Positions 1-8,171 of a DNA stretch of 64,000 nt are shown here, piece by piece. The stretch comes from Caulobacter sp. NIBR2454 (lineage in GTDB: Bacteria; Pseudomonadota; Alphaproteobacteria; Caulobacterales; Caulobacteraceae): contig NZ_CP114871.1 of NCBI RefSeq assembly GCF_027474405.1, positions 1,807,001-1,871,000 of the forward strand, written 5' to 3'. Position 1 is the first letter of the stretch, and every line of letters starts with the position of its first letter. Position numbers and translations under genes: made by a program. The notes under the pieces are model-generated. The model worked only from the letters and a program-made list of their open reading frames with translations, did no database searches and was not told the origin of the DNA.

Positions 1-2
1 CG

Positions 3-149
3 GTCTATTCGGCGCACTGGATCGCCGATCCGGCCCTGCGTGACCCCGTTGCTCGTTATCTGGAGCGGGAGCGGGAGGCTGTGCAGGACGATATGGACAT
101 GTTGGCGGCCGAGTTCTCGCCATTCAAACAATCGGAGTCGACGCAATGA
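3..149 (+). CDS. C-terminal end of a GNAT/DUF482-type acetyltransferase (partial)
   Basis: The window opens inside a reading frame that runs to a TGA at 147-149. The visible 48 residues include a YSAHWIADP segment followed by an acidic helix, and end SPFKQSESTQ. This resembles the C terminus of the DUF482 (FemAB/GNAT-like) family common in alphaproteobacteria, but only the tail is present, so the family call is from recollection of that pattern and not from a catalytic motif. Its stop overlaps the start of the HIT gene by four bases (ATGA), which suggests translational coupling in one operon. Confidence 0.55.
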   Translation, partial: VYSAHWIADPALRDPVARYLEREREAVQDDMDMLAAEFSPFKQSESTQ

Positions 150-577
150 GCCTGTACGGGACCTACGACGAGGCAAACATCTTCGCCAGGATCGTGCGTG
201 GCGAGATGCCGGCGGTGAAGGTCTTCGAGGACGATCAGGTCCTGGCTTTCATGGATGTGTTTCCACAGTCCAAGGGGCACGCGCTGGTGATCTCCAAGGT
301 CTCCAAGGCCCGCAACCTTCTGGAGGCTGAGCAGCAGACGGTGGCGGCCCTGGCGGCGGCGGCCCAGAAGCTGGCCAAGGCGGCGGCGGCGGCGTTGAAG
401 CCCGACGGCGTGGTGGTGACTCAATTCAACGGCGCGCCAGCCGGGCAGACGGTTTTCCACCTGCATTTCCACGTCATCCCCCGCTATGAGGGCGAACCCC
501 TGGGGCGGCATGGCGAAGGCATGGCCGATATCGAAGAGCTGAAAGCTCTCGCCGCCAAGATCGCCGCTGAGCTTTAG
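146..577 (+). CDS. HIT family (histidine triad) nucleotide hydrolase/transferase
   Basis: A 143-residue protein of normal HIT length. The family signature is clear: histidines 105, 107 and 109 in HLHFHVIPRY form the histidine triad that carries the nucleotidyl intermediate, and an N-terminal IFxxIxxxxxP segment fits the HINT branch. Such proteins hydrolyse small nucleotide conjugates such as purine phosphoramidates in the cytosol; the actual substrate cannot be read here. The ATG overlaps the stop of the upstream acetyltransferase. At the 3' end its TAG interlocks with the stop of the convergent ParA gene over bases 574-577. Confidence 0.9.
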   Translation: MSLYGTYDEANIFARIVRGEMPAVKVFEDDQVLAFMDVFPQSKGHALVISKVSKARNLLEAEQQTVAALAAAAQKLAKAAAAALKPDGVVVTQFNGAPAGQTVFHLHFHVIPRYEGEPLGRHGEGMADIEELKALAAKIAAEL

Positions 578-1233
578 CCGGCGTCGCGCAGGCCGGTTCG
601 ACGCTGGATCGCCGCCTCAAGGCTCGACCACAGCAGGGCGACTTCCTGCGCGGCGGGGTCCTTGGGGCTCCATTCAAGCGTGGAGCGGCCCCGCGCGATG
701 GCTTGCTGGAACATCACGCGTGACCGCAGGCCCGTGGGCGCGATGGGCAGGCCGCTGAAGCGAAGGGCCTCGATGGCCTTGAGCACAGCGGGCGCTTCAA
801 ACCCGTTGCGGCGGGCCGGCGCCTGGTTGAGCACGATCATCGCCGGCTTGCCCAGCCGCCGCACCATCTCGGCGGATCGGGTGATGGAGGCGATGTCCAG
901 GAAGCTTGGTCGGCAAACCAGAATGCAGAAGTCGACACAGTTGGCGACCTGGACCACCTCGGCCTCCGGCGCTGCGGGTGTGTCGACGAACAGGTAGTCC
1001 ATGCCCGATCGTTCGGCCGCGGCACGGATCTGGAAGACCTTTCCCGCGCTGGTCTCGGCCAGTTCGGGCCCCGGCTCCGTCCGCGCCCGCAGGCTGTCGG
1101 TGGCCGAGCGCTGCGGATCGGCGTCGGCGAGTGTCACCGCGCGACCGTCGAGATAGGCGGCGATGGCCAAGTTGATGGCGAGGGTCGTTTTACCCGCGCC
1201 ACCCTTGCGCGAAAGAACTGCGATCGTCTTCAC
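574..1233 (-). CDS. Orphan ParA/MinD-family ATPase
   Basis: 219 residues starting at a GTG (1231-1233) preceded by a good GGGAGG Shine-Dalgarno; the frame stays open upstream, but the protein family begins here (MKTIAVLSRKGG). The deviant Walker A KGGAGKTT lies at residues 10-17, including the signature lysine, and a DADPQRS Walker A' region and a DTPAA Walker B-type segment follow. ParA-type ATPases dimerise on ATP and bind DNA nonspecifically to position cargo. No parB or centromere-like repeat is beside it, so it is not the chromosome partition ParA and its cargo is unknown. Confidence 0.85.
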   Translation of the reverse strand: MKTIAVLSRKGGAGKTTLAINLAIAAYLDGRAVTLADADPQRSATDSLRARTEPGPELAETSAGKVFQIRAAAERSGMDYLFVDTPAAPEAEVVQVANCVDFCILVCRPSFLDIASITRSAEMVRRLGKPAMIVLNQAPARRNGFEAPAVLKAIEALRFSGLPIAPTGLRSRVMFQQAIARGRSTLEWSPKDPAAQEVALLWSSLEAAIQRRTGLRDAG

Positions 1234-1553
1234 GGGTCGCCTCCCTGGGCGGAACGATAAGCACTCACCTTCGACAACAGGAAACAGGACGCGGCGCGAG
1301 GCCGGAAAGAACCGGAGGGACGCTGCTCTTGGTAAACACAACAGTCTAGTTGGAAGACTGCGACAAAGCCGCGACGCTTTGACACGCCAGGGCCTCACAA
1401 GACTGGGGAAAGCTCAAGCATACCAACCAAAACAACCTCGCGGCGAATGAAGCGAAGGGCGGTTCGGGGATAGTGCGAGCCCTTATTGTTCGTTGATTCA
1501 TGTAATCTAAATCGCACAAGCGCTTAAGGTTCGGGGGATCAACGAACCGGCAC
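1234..1553. other. 320-bp divergent intergenic region
   Basis: This space separates the leftward ParA gene from the rightward hybrid kinase gene, so it should hold both promoters. It contains one GANTC site (GATTC, 1495-1499), the target of the CcrM methyltransferase in Caulobacter, in the AT-richer part about 55 bases before the kinase start. Short open frames cross it on both strands but have no ribosome binding site and no protein-like composition. I see no convincing hairpin or CtrA box. Confidence 0.4.
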
Positions 1554-3380
1554 ATGAGCCACAGCCGCAAGCACTCACGCAACGCAAAGGACGCCCCGCT
1601 TCCCGATGAGGAGCTGGCGGCGTTTTACGCGCCTGTGGTTCAGATCTATCTGCTGGCCGTGGGCATCTACTACGCCCTGATCACGGTCTTCCACATCCTC
1701 GACGAGACCGGTCTGCAGCGCTGGCTGCTGAGCGCGCTGTCGTTGGCGTCAATGGCGGCGAGCCTGGCTTGTTGCCGCTGGCTGATGACCCCGGGCGTCA
1801 AGTTCTCACGCCTGGAGCTGGGCGCGCTGGTCGGTCACGCGGCGCTGCTGGGCAACGTGCTGGTCTATATGCTGACCCACGCCGAGCCGTACAAGCTGGT
1901 CTATTTCGTGCTTATCGCCATGTCCGTCGCGACAGCCGGACCGAGCAGACGGGTGGTCTATCCGGCGGTGGCGCTGTCGATAGGTTGCCTCATCGTGTTG
2001 GCCAATCGCGCGGGCGCCGAAGTCGCGGCGCAATACAATTTCATCAGCGTGGCGGGCTGCTTCTGCGCCATTGGCATGTCGACGCTGATGCGGGGCGCGA
2101 TCACGCGCGAAGTGCGGGCGCGTCTGGCCGCGGAGGCTCTCAACCGCCAGATCGAGCAGGAACTGGCGCGGACAGAAGCGTGGCGACGACGGGCGCATGA
2201 GTTGGCGCTGCGCGAACAGGCGGCCAATCGCGCCAAGACCGAGTTTCTGGCCACAATCACACACGAATTGCGCACGCCCCTGAACGGGGTTCTGGGCATG
2301 GCGCAGGCCATGGCCAACGGGCCGTTGGAGGCTGTGCAACGTTCGCGGTTGGAGACCATCCGCGGCTCGGGCCACGCCTTGCTGGGCCTGATCAACACGG
2401 TGCTCGACATCTCCAAGATCGAGGCCGGGCGGCTTGAGCTGTCGGAGACGGTGTTCGACCTGCGCGCTTTCACCAAGGAACTTGGGGATCTGTACAAGGC
2501 GCTGGCCAAGGAAAAGGGACTGACGTTCAGCCTGAGCCTGGATCATGGCGGCGAACCCTGGCGGCGGGGCGACGAGGCGCGTTTGCGCCAGGTTTTGAGC
2601 AACCTTCTGTCCAACGCCCTTAAGTTCACCGAGAAGGGGGAGGTCGTGGCCGCGATACGCTGCGACGGCGATCAGATGTCTTGCAGCGTGACCGACACCG
2701 GCGTCGGCATCGCCGCAGATCAGGCTCCCCGGCTGTTCGAAAAGTTCGTCCAGGCGGACGCCTCGACCACGCGCCGGTTCGGCGGAACGGGCCTGGGCCT
2801 GGCCATCTGCAAGGAGATTGTCGGGCTGATGGGCGGATCGATCCGCTTTGACAGCACCCCCGGGAAAGGATCGTGCTTCACCTTTGTGACGCCGTTGCCG
2901 ATCGCGGCGGCGGAGGAGCAGACAGGGGCTGCGGTGACCGAGCATCCCGGCCTCATAGGCGCGGCGCTGGACCAGCTACGCGTCCTGGTGGCGGACGATA
3001 ATGCGACCAACCGTCTGGTGATCCAGACCTTGCTCAAACAGTTCAATATCGAATGCGTCTTGGCCGAGACCGGTGAGGAAGTGCTTGAGGCCTGGGAGCG
3101 CGAGCATTGGGACATGATCCTGATGGATATCCACATGCCCCGCATGGACGGCCTGACCGCGACCCGGCGCATACGTGGACGCGAGCTATCCAGTGGCCGC
3201 GATCGCACGCCCATCGTGGCGATCACCGCCAGCGTGCTGAGCCATGAAACCCACGCCTATATGGTGGCCGGCATGGATGACTATATCGCCAAGCCCATCG
3301 ACCTGGAGCAGCTGCTCACAGTGATGGAGCGAGTTTTGAGCGGGCAGGGCGTCGATCGATCCGCGGCTCAGCTCGGCTAG
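1554..3380 (+). CDS. Membrane-bound hybrid sensor histidine kinase
   Basis: 608 residues. An N-terminal hydrophobic block of several membrane segments (about residues 20-185) is followed by a linker helix, a HisKA domain with phospho-accepting His237 in ITHELRTPLNG, a HATPase_c domain with N-box, GVGIA and GGTGLGLAIC motifs, and a C-terminal receiver domain with phospho-accepting Asp525 (LMDIHMP). There is no Hpt domain, so phosphate would pass to an external phosphotransferase such as ChpT. There is no adjacent response regulator. The neighbouring TonB-dependent receptor and a second hybrid kinase suggest, but do not prove, a nutrient or envelope signal. Confidence 0.93.
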   Translation: MSHSRKHSRNAKDAPLPDEELAAFYAPVVQIYLLAVGIYYALITVFHILDETGLQRWLLSALSLASMAASLACCRWLMTPGVKFSRLELGALVGHAALLGNVLVYMLTHAEPYKLVYFVLIAMSVATAGPSRRVVYPAVALSIGCLIVLANRAGAEVAAQYNFISVAGCFCAIGMSTLMRGAITREVRARLAAEALNRQIEQELARTEAWRRRAHELALREQAANRAKTEFLATITHELRTPLNGVLGMAQAMANGPLEAVQRSRLETIRGSGHALLGLINTVLDISKIEAGRLELSETVFDLRAFTKELGDLYKALAKEKGLTFSLSLDHGGEPWRRGDEARLRQVLSNLLSNALKFTEKGEVVAAIRCDGDQMSCSVTDTGVGIAADQAPRLFEKFVQADASTTRRFGGTGLGLAICKEIVGLMGGSIRFDSTPGKGSCFTFVTPLPIAAAEEQTGAAVTEHPGLIGAALDQLRVLVADDNATNRLVIQTLLKQFNIECVLAETGEEVLEAWEREHWDMILMDIHMPRMDGLTATRRIRGRELSSGRDRTPIVAITASVLSHETHAYMVAGMDDYIAKPIDLEQLLTVMERVLSGQGVDRSAAQLG

Positions 3381-3385
3381 CGTAA

Positions 3386-3415
3386 GACGTGAGGCGCCTT
3401 GCGACGCCTCCCGTC
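3386..3415. terminator. Hairpin between convergent kinase and TonB receptor genes
   Basis: Stem GACG-t-GAGGCG (3386-3396), loop CCTTGCGA, and stem CGCCTC-c-CGTC (3405-3415): ten pairs with one internal mismatch. It lies just after the kinase stop (3380) and just before the end of the convergent receptor gene (3425), the expected place for a bidirectional terminator. Neither side has a strong T tract, so it may act with Rho or as an RNA 3' stabiliser. The loop is identical to that of the clpA terminator at 10392-10417. Confidence 0.6.
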
Positions 3416-3424
3416 AAAGGCCGA

Positions 3425-6403
3425 TCAGAACTTGGCGTTGACGCCGAAGAAGATGCGGCGACCGAGCACGTCGTAGGTCGATGGGTCGGTATTGGAGTTG
3501 GAGTAGCTCGTATAATACGGCGGGTTTTCGTCGCCGATGTTGTTGACGCCAAAGCGCAGGGTCGAACGCTCGTCCAGGGCCCAGGTCCCGTAGAAGTCGA
3601 AGATGTCATACTCGGGTGCATTCAGGGCCGTGGCGCTGAAGACGGGGATGCTGCGCGTATCAAGCATGCCGTCAATGTGCCGCCAGCGCAGGCTGGCCTT
3701 CATCGGGCCGACCGAATAGGTGACCGACGAGGTCGACTTCCATTCCGGCAGGGCCGCGCCGGACAGATCGCCCCCGATGCTGCCGGCGTATTCAATGTAG
3801 GCCGCGCCGGGGCGGTTCTGTTTCTTGAACTCCTCCAGCTTGCTGACCACGACGTTGAAGGCCAGCGAACCGGCGGATTGAGACAGGCCAAGGTCCGCCA
3901 GATCAAAGCCCCAGTCGAACTGGACGTCGACGCCCGCGGTCTTCTGGCCGGCCAGATTGACTTGGTTCAGCTGGACGCCGGTGATGTTGCCGTTCGGCAG
4001 GCGGCGGAACAGCGAGCAGTAGAAGTTGTTGGGGTCATAGGTCGGATTGGAGCCGTCGCTGTTGAAGCACGACGGCACGATGGTGGAGACAGCCAGGGTC
4101 CCGACCATGTCCTTGACCTCGATGTCGTAATAGTCGACCGCGAGGCTGAGCCGACGCAGGAACGGCTGGTCCACCATGGGCGACCAGACGGCGCCGATGG
4201 TGAAGCTGTCCGCGGTCTCCTCAGTCAGATTCGGATTGCCGCCGGTGAGGATCTCGACCTGGGTAGAGGACTGCTGGAAGCCCTGATAGATGCCCGCCGC
4301 CACACCCTGTGCAAGGCAGAGCGCCTGCACCTGACTAGCGTTGGCGCCGGCGCGGTATTGCGAGCGGCTGTCGCAGGGATCGCCAGCCGTGGTCGAACCG
4401 CCGGGCGTGCCGACGCCCGAGAAGCCCAGGGATTGCGGCGAGAAAAGCTCGGCGATGTTGGGCGCGCGTACGGCGCGCTGGTAGCCGCCGCGGACCAGCA
4501 AGGAGTCGATCGGACGCCAGGTCCCGTCGGCCTTCCAGGCCTTGGCGGTGCCGGTGGTGTTGTAGTCGGCGATACGTCCGCCCAGGGTGACTTCCAGGCT
4601 GCGGATCAGCGGCAGGTCGGCCAGCAGCGGGACCAGCAGTTCGCCGTAGATTTCCTTGGACGAGATATCGCCCTTGACCGGAACGGCCGGGTTGAAGCCG
4701 ACGAGGTCCGGCCCCTGCAACTGGGCGTCGGGGGCGTAGTCGAACTCGTCCTTGCGATATTGCGCGCCGGCGGAGAATTTCAGGTCCCCGGCGGGGAGAG
4801 CGAAGAGGCCGCCGGTGACATAGCCTTCGACGACGCTCTGGGTGATCGAGGTGTCATTGGTGACATCACGGGCGATGTAGGCGGCGCACCCGGGGCTGAC
4901 CTTGCCGGCCCCGAAGATGTTGAAGCCGCCGCAGATGGAAGCCCCGCCGTCCGGCGCGAAGGTCAGCGTGCGCATGGCGGCTCGGCTGACGTTTCCGTAC
5001 TGATCCTCCGTGTGGTTCATCTCGCCGTAGCTGGCGTAGACGTCCCATTTCCAGTCGCGCACGCCCACGTCGCCGCGCAGGCCGGCGACGACCTGGAAGG
5101 TCTCGTAGGTGTTGTCGGCCAAGCGGCCGCCGACCTCGTTGAAGGCGCGACGCGGATAGAAGGCAGCGGTCGGGTTGGCCCGCGAGGCGAGCAGGGTGCG
5201 CAGGTCCTCGGGGATGTAGGGATTGGTGGTCGGCACCACGATATCGGGCCCCGGAGGCGCGCCGTCAGAGGCCGAGGCCGGGCCAAGCTGACGCGAGACG
5301 TCGTAGGTGACGTAGGAGACCGTGCCATAGGCCTCGACCGTATCGGCGAGGTCGTAGCGCCCGTTGGCGAATAGCGACCAGCGCTCCAAAGGCAGGTTCA
5401 GGTAGCGATAGTCGGCGCTGTTGAAGGTGTAGCTGCTGGCGTCGTAGCCGGGCATCTGGACGCCGCGATAGTTGCGGACCGGAGAGGTCGAGAACAGGGT
5501 GCCGTCGCTGTTGAAGCTAAGGTTGGCGCCGCGCGCCACTGAGCCGGCGGCGAGGCCATAGCGGGCGAAGACGGCGTCCATGGCCGACTGGGTTGGCAGG
5601 TTGGCGGCCCCGCCAGCGTTTGAGGTTGGGTCGAAGCGGCCGTCCGGAATGGTCGCCGCGCCGGACGGAGTCAGGCCGGTGTTGAGGATGGAATAGCCAA
5701 TGGCCGCCCAGTCGCGATCGGAGGCCACCAGGCCTTCGCGCTCCTCATAGCTGCCGGCGATTGCGATATTGCCGCGGTCGAAGTTCTTGCCCCAGCCGAG
5801 GCTGACCGTCGTCTGGCCGCCGTCGTTCTCGTCGGTCAGGCCGTACTGGGCGTCGAGCTGGAAGCCTTCGAAGTTGCGCTTCAGCTTGAAGTTCACGACG
5901 CCGGCGATAGCGTCCGAGCCATAGACCGCAGAGGCGCCGCCGGTGATCGTCTCGATGGTGTCGATCAGGAAGGTCGGGACGGTGTTCAGATCGACCACGG
6001 CGTTGGGATTGCCAGCGACCATGCGGCGGCCGTCCAGCAGCACCAGAGTGCGCGTCGGGCCAAGGCCGCGCAGGTTGGCGTAGGCCTGGCCAGGCGTGGT
6101 GACGAAGTTGGTGCTGTTAGTGCCGGCGCCGTTGGAGCCGACGAACTGGGGCAATTGGTTCAGGGTGTTTTCGATGGTCACCATGCCGGTGGCGGTGATC
6201 TGATCCTGGCCGACCGTTACGATCGGGCTTTCGGACACATAGTCCTTGCGGGCGATCCGCGAACCGGTGACGAGAATTTCCGAAACCTCGGCGACGTCCT
6301 GGGCGACGGCGGGAGCCGCGAGGCCGAGCGTGAAGACGCTGGCCAAGGCGCTGGCGCAAAGCAGGCTGGAGCGCGTGATGGTCATGATGTGTCGTGTCCC
6401 CAT
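3425..6403 (-). CDS. TonB-dependent outer-membrane receptor
   Basis: 992 residues, a usual length for the large Caulobacterales receptors. A cleavable signal peptide ends near AVAQ, then comes a TonB-box-like segment (SEILVTGSRI), the plug domain with a PIVTVG start and a LRGLG...LVLLDGRRM core, and a long beta-barrel ending in aromatic Phe (GVNAKF), as needed for BAM insertion. It would import a scarce ligand driven by TonB-ExbBD; the ligand cannot be deduced. ATG at 6403 has AAAGGCG upstream; an in-frame ATG at 6385 preceded by GGGGAC is an alternative that trims six residues and gives a more typical signal peptide. Confidence 0.93.
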   Translation of the reverse strand: MGTRHIMTITRSSLLCASALASVFTLGLAAPAVAQDVAEVSEILVTGSRIARKDYVSESPIVTVGQDQITATGMVTIENTLNQLPQFVGSNGAGTNSTNFVTTPGQAYANLRGLGPTRTLVLLDGRRMVAGNPNAVVDLNTVPTFLIDTIETITGGASAVYGSDAIAGVVNFKLKRNFEGFQLDAQYGLTDENDGGQTTVSLGWGKNFDRGNIAIAGSYEEREGLVASDRDWAAIGYSILNTGLTPSGAATIPDGRFDPTSNAGGAANLPTQSAMDAVFARYGLAAGSVARGANLSFNSDGTLFSTSPVRNYRGVQMPGYDASSYTFNSADYRYLNLPLERWSLFANGRYDLADTVEAYGTVSYVTYDVSRQLGPASASDGAPPGPDIVVPTTNPYIPEDLRTLLASRANPTAAFYPRRAFNEVGGRLADNTYETFQVVAGLRGDVGVRDWKWDVYASYGEMNHTEDQYGNVSRAAMRTLTFAPDGGASICGGFNIFGAGKVSPGCAAYIARDVTNDTSITQSVVEGYVTGGLFALPAGDLKFSAGAQYRKDEFDYAPDAQLQGPDLVGFNPAVPVKGDISSKEIYGELLVPLLADLPLIRSLEVTLGGRIADYNTTGTAKAWKADGTWRPIDSLLVRGGYQRAVRAPNIAELFSPQSLGFSGVGTPGGSTTAGDPCDSRSQYRAGANASQVQALCLAQGVAAGIYQGFQQSSTQVEILTGGNPNLTEETADSFTIGAVWSPMVDQPFLRRLSLAVDYYDIEVKDMVGTLAVSTIVPSCFNSDGSNPTYDPNNFYCSLFRRLPNGNITGVQLNQVNLAGQKTAGVDVQFDWGFDLADLGLSQSAGSLAFNVVVSKLEEFKKQNRPGAAYIEYAGSIGGDLSGAALPEWKSTSSVTYSVGPMKASLRWRHIDGMLDTRSIPVFSATALNAPEYDIFDFYGTWALDERSTLRFGVNNIGDENPPYYTSYSNSNTDPSTYDVLGRRIFFGVNAKF

Positions 6404-6607
6404 TAGGCGCCTTTTGAGGCGTCCCCCGTCACCTCGCGGGTGATTCTGACATCAGGGTACAAGTCGCGCGGAGGTGGAATCTATGACGCGGACGACACAT
6501 TCGTGACTTTTGACGAACGAGAAAATTCGAACTGACGCCCGGCAAGAGCCCGTTTTTAACTATAACCCCCTCAAGCTAAGGAGTGGGGATGGTTCGGGGA
6601 TTCGATC

Positions 6608-8161
6608 ATGGATAGGCCGCCGGTCCGGGAGGAGGGGCTTGTCGACGCCAGCACCTTCTTCGATGTCTCGCTGGACCTTCTTGTCATTCGCGATCTCAGC
6701 GGCGTGGTGCTCAAAGCCAGCCGGTCCTGGCAGTCGCAGCTTGGTCACGCGCCCGAGGAGATGGAGGGGCGTCCCCTCCTGCGCCTGGTTCACCCCGATG
6801 ATATGCCGGGAACCCTGAACAGCGTGGTTGAAGTCGAAGGGCGCAAGGAGGGCGATCCCGTCCTGGGCTTCGTGAACCGGTACCGTCACAAGGATGGTCA
6901 CTACCGGACGCTGGAATGGCGCGCCCAACGGTTTGGCGATCGAATCTATGGCGTCGCCCGCGACGTCACCGACCGTGTGGCGGCCGAGCGCCAGATGACC
7001 GAGAGCAAGGCCGCCGCCGAGGCGGCCAATCGCGCCAAGTCCGACTTCCTGGCCAATATCAGCCATGAGATTCGTACGCCTTTGAGCGGCGTCATCGGCA
7101 TCGTCGACGCCCTGTCGCGCACGCCGCTCAATCCCGAGCAGGCGGAGATGGTGCGCCTTGTGCAGGAGTCCGGCGCAACGCTGGAGCGGCTGGTGTCCGA
7201 CTTCCTGGACGTATCCAAGATCGAGGCTGGCCAACTGCCGTTGGAGAGCCGTCCGTTCGATCTGGCGAAGGCGCTGCATTCGTGTATCGAGGTCATGCGA
7301 TATCGCGCGGAAGCCAAGGGGCTGACATTCGAAATCGACTGTGACGCCGATCCGGCCGCCCGTTACCTCGGCGACAGCACGCGCATCGGACAGATCGTCA
7401 ATAACCTGCTGTCCAACGCCATCAAGTTCACGCAGACGGGCGGCGTGACCTTCCGGGTGAGGGGGATTGGCAACGGAGCTACGGCCGACATCATCTTTGA
7501 GGTCGAGGACACCGGTATCGGCTTCGACCCCGACGCGGCTCCCGCGCTCTTCACACGGTTCAGTCAAGCCGACGAGTCGATCAGCCGACGTTTCGGCGGG
7601 ACCGGTCTTGGGCTTTCGATCTGTCGTTCGCTGGTGGACATGATGGGCGGTGAGATCACCGTCGCCTCGGAGCCGGGGGTTGGCAGCCGCTTCACAGTTT
7701 CACTGCAGCTTCCCCTTGTCGCGCCCACGATCGCCGAGGCTGCTCCCGACCCGTTCGGTTCGCCCTTGCTGACGCCTATTTCCGAACGGCCGTTGCGGGT
7801 GCTCCTGGTCGAGGATCACCCCACGAACCAGCGGGTGGCGCAGATCATGCTGGCGGGCATGGGCGCCGAGGTGGTCACCGTGGGTGATGGGCTCGCGGCG
7901 ATCGGCGCCTTCTCATCCGACCGGTTCGATGTGGTGCTGATGGATATGCAGATGCCAAGAATGGACGGTTTGACCGCGACCCGGGAGATACGCGCGCTTG
8001 AAGCGCAGCTTGGCCTGACGCGCACGCCGGTCATCATGCTCAGCGCCAATGCGCTGGCGACGCATCAGCATGAAGCCGTGACCGCCGGCGCTGATCTGCA
8101 TGTGTCCAAGCCGTTCAGCGCGCTGGAGCTTATGTCCGGGATACGCCAGGCGGTCGCCTAG
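6608..8161 (+). CDS. Soluble PAS-containing hybrid histidine kinase
   Basis: 517 residues without membrane segments. Order: PAS/PAC sensor (about residues 10-130, including the VHPDDMP turn typical of PAS), HisKA with His153 in NISHEIRTPLSG, HATPase_c with N-box, DTGIGFD and GGTGLGLSIC motifs, and a C-terminal receiver with Asp446 (LMDMQMP). It is a cytoplasmic sensor lacking its own Hpt. The catalytic core resembles the membrane kinase at 1554-3380 on the other side of the TonB receptor gene. ATG follows CGGGGA by eight bases. The 204-bp gap to the receptor gene is the divergent promoter region. Confidence 0.92.
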   Translation: MDRPPVREEGLVDASTFFDVSLDLLVIRDLSGVVLKASRSWQSQLGHAPEEMEGRPLLRLVHPDDMPGTLNSVVEVEGRKEGDPVLGFVNRYRHKDGHYRTLEWRAQRFGDRIYGVARDVTDRVAAERQMTESKAAAEAANRAKSDFLANISHEIRTPLSGVIGIVDALSRTPLNPEQAEMVRLVQESGATLERLVSDFLDVSKIEAGQLPLESRPFDLAKALHSCIEVMRYRAEAKGLTFEIDCDADPAARYLGDSTRIGQIVNNLLSNAIKFTQTGGVTFRVRGIGNGATADIIFEVEDTGIGFDPDAAPALFTRFSQADESISRRFGGTGLGLSICRSLVDMMGGEITVASEPGVGSRFTVSLQLPLVAPTIAEAAPDPFGSPLLTPISERPLRVLLVEDHPTNQRVAQIMLAGMGAEVVTVGDGLAAIGAFSSDRFDVVLMDMQMPRMDGLTATREIRALEAQLGLTRTPVIMLSANALATHQHEAVTAGADLHVSKPFSALELMSGIRQAVA

Positions 8162-8171
8162 ACGCCCCTCG

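Noticed and set aside
3389..5374. 661-codon open frame antisense to the TonB receptor gene
   Set aside because: Antisense shadow of a GC-rich gene; lacks family motifs and a ribosome site, while the opposite strand encodes a full TonB-dependent receptor.
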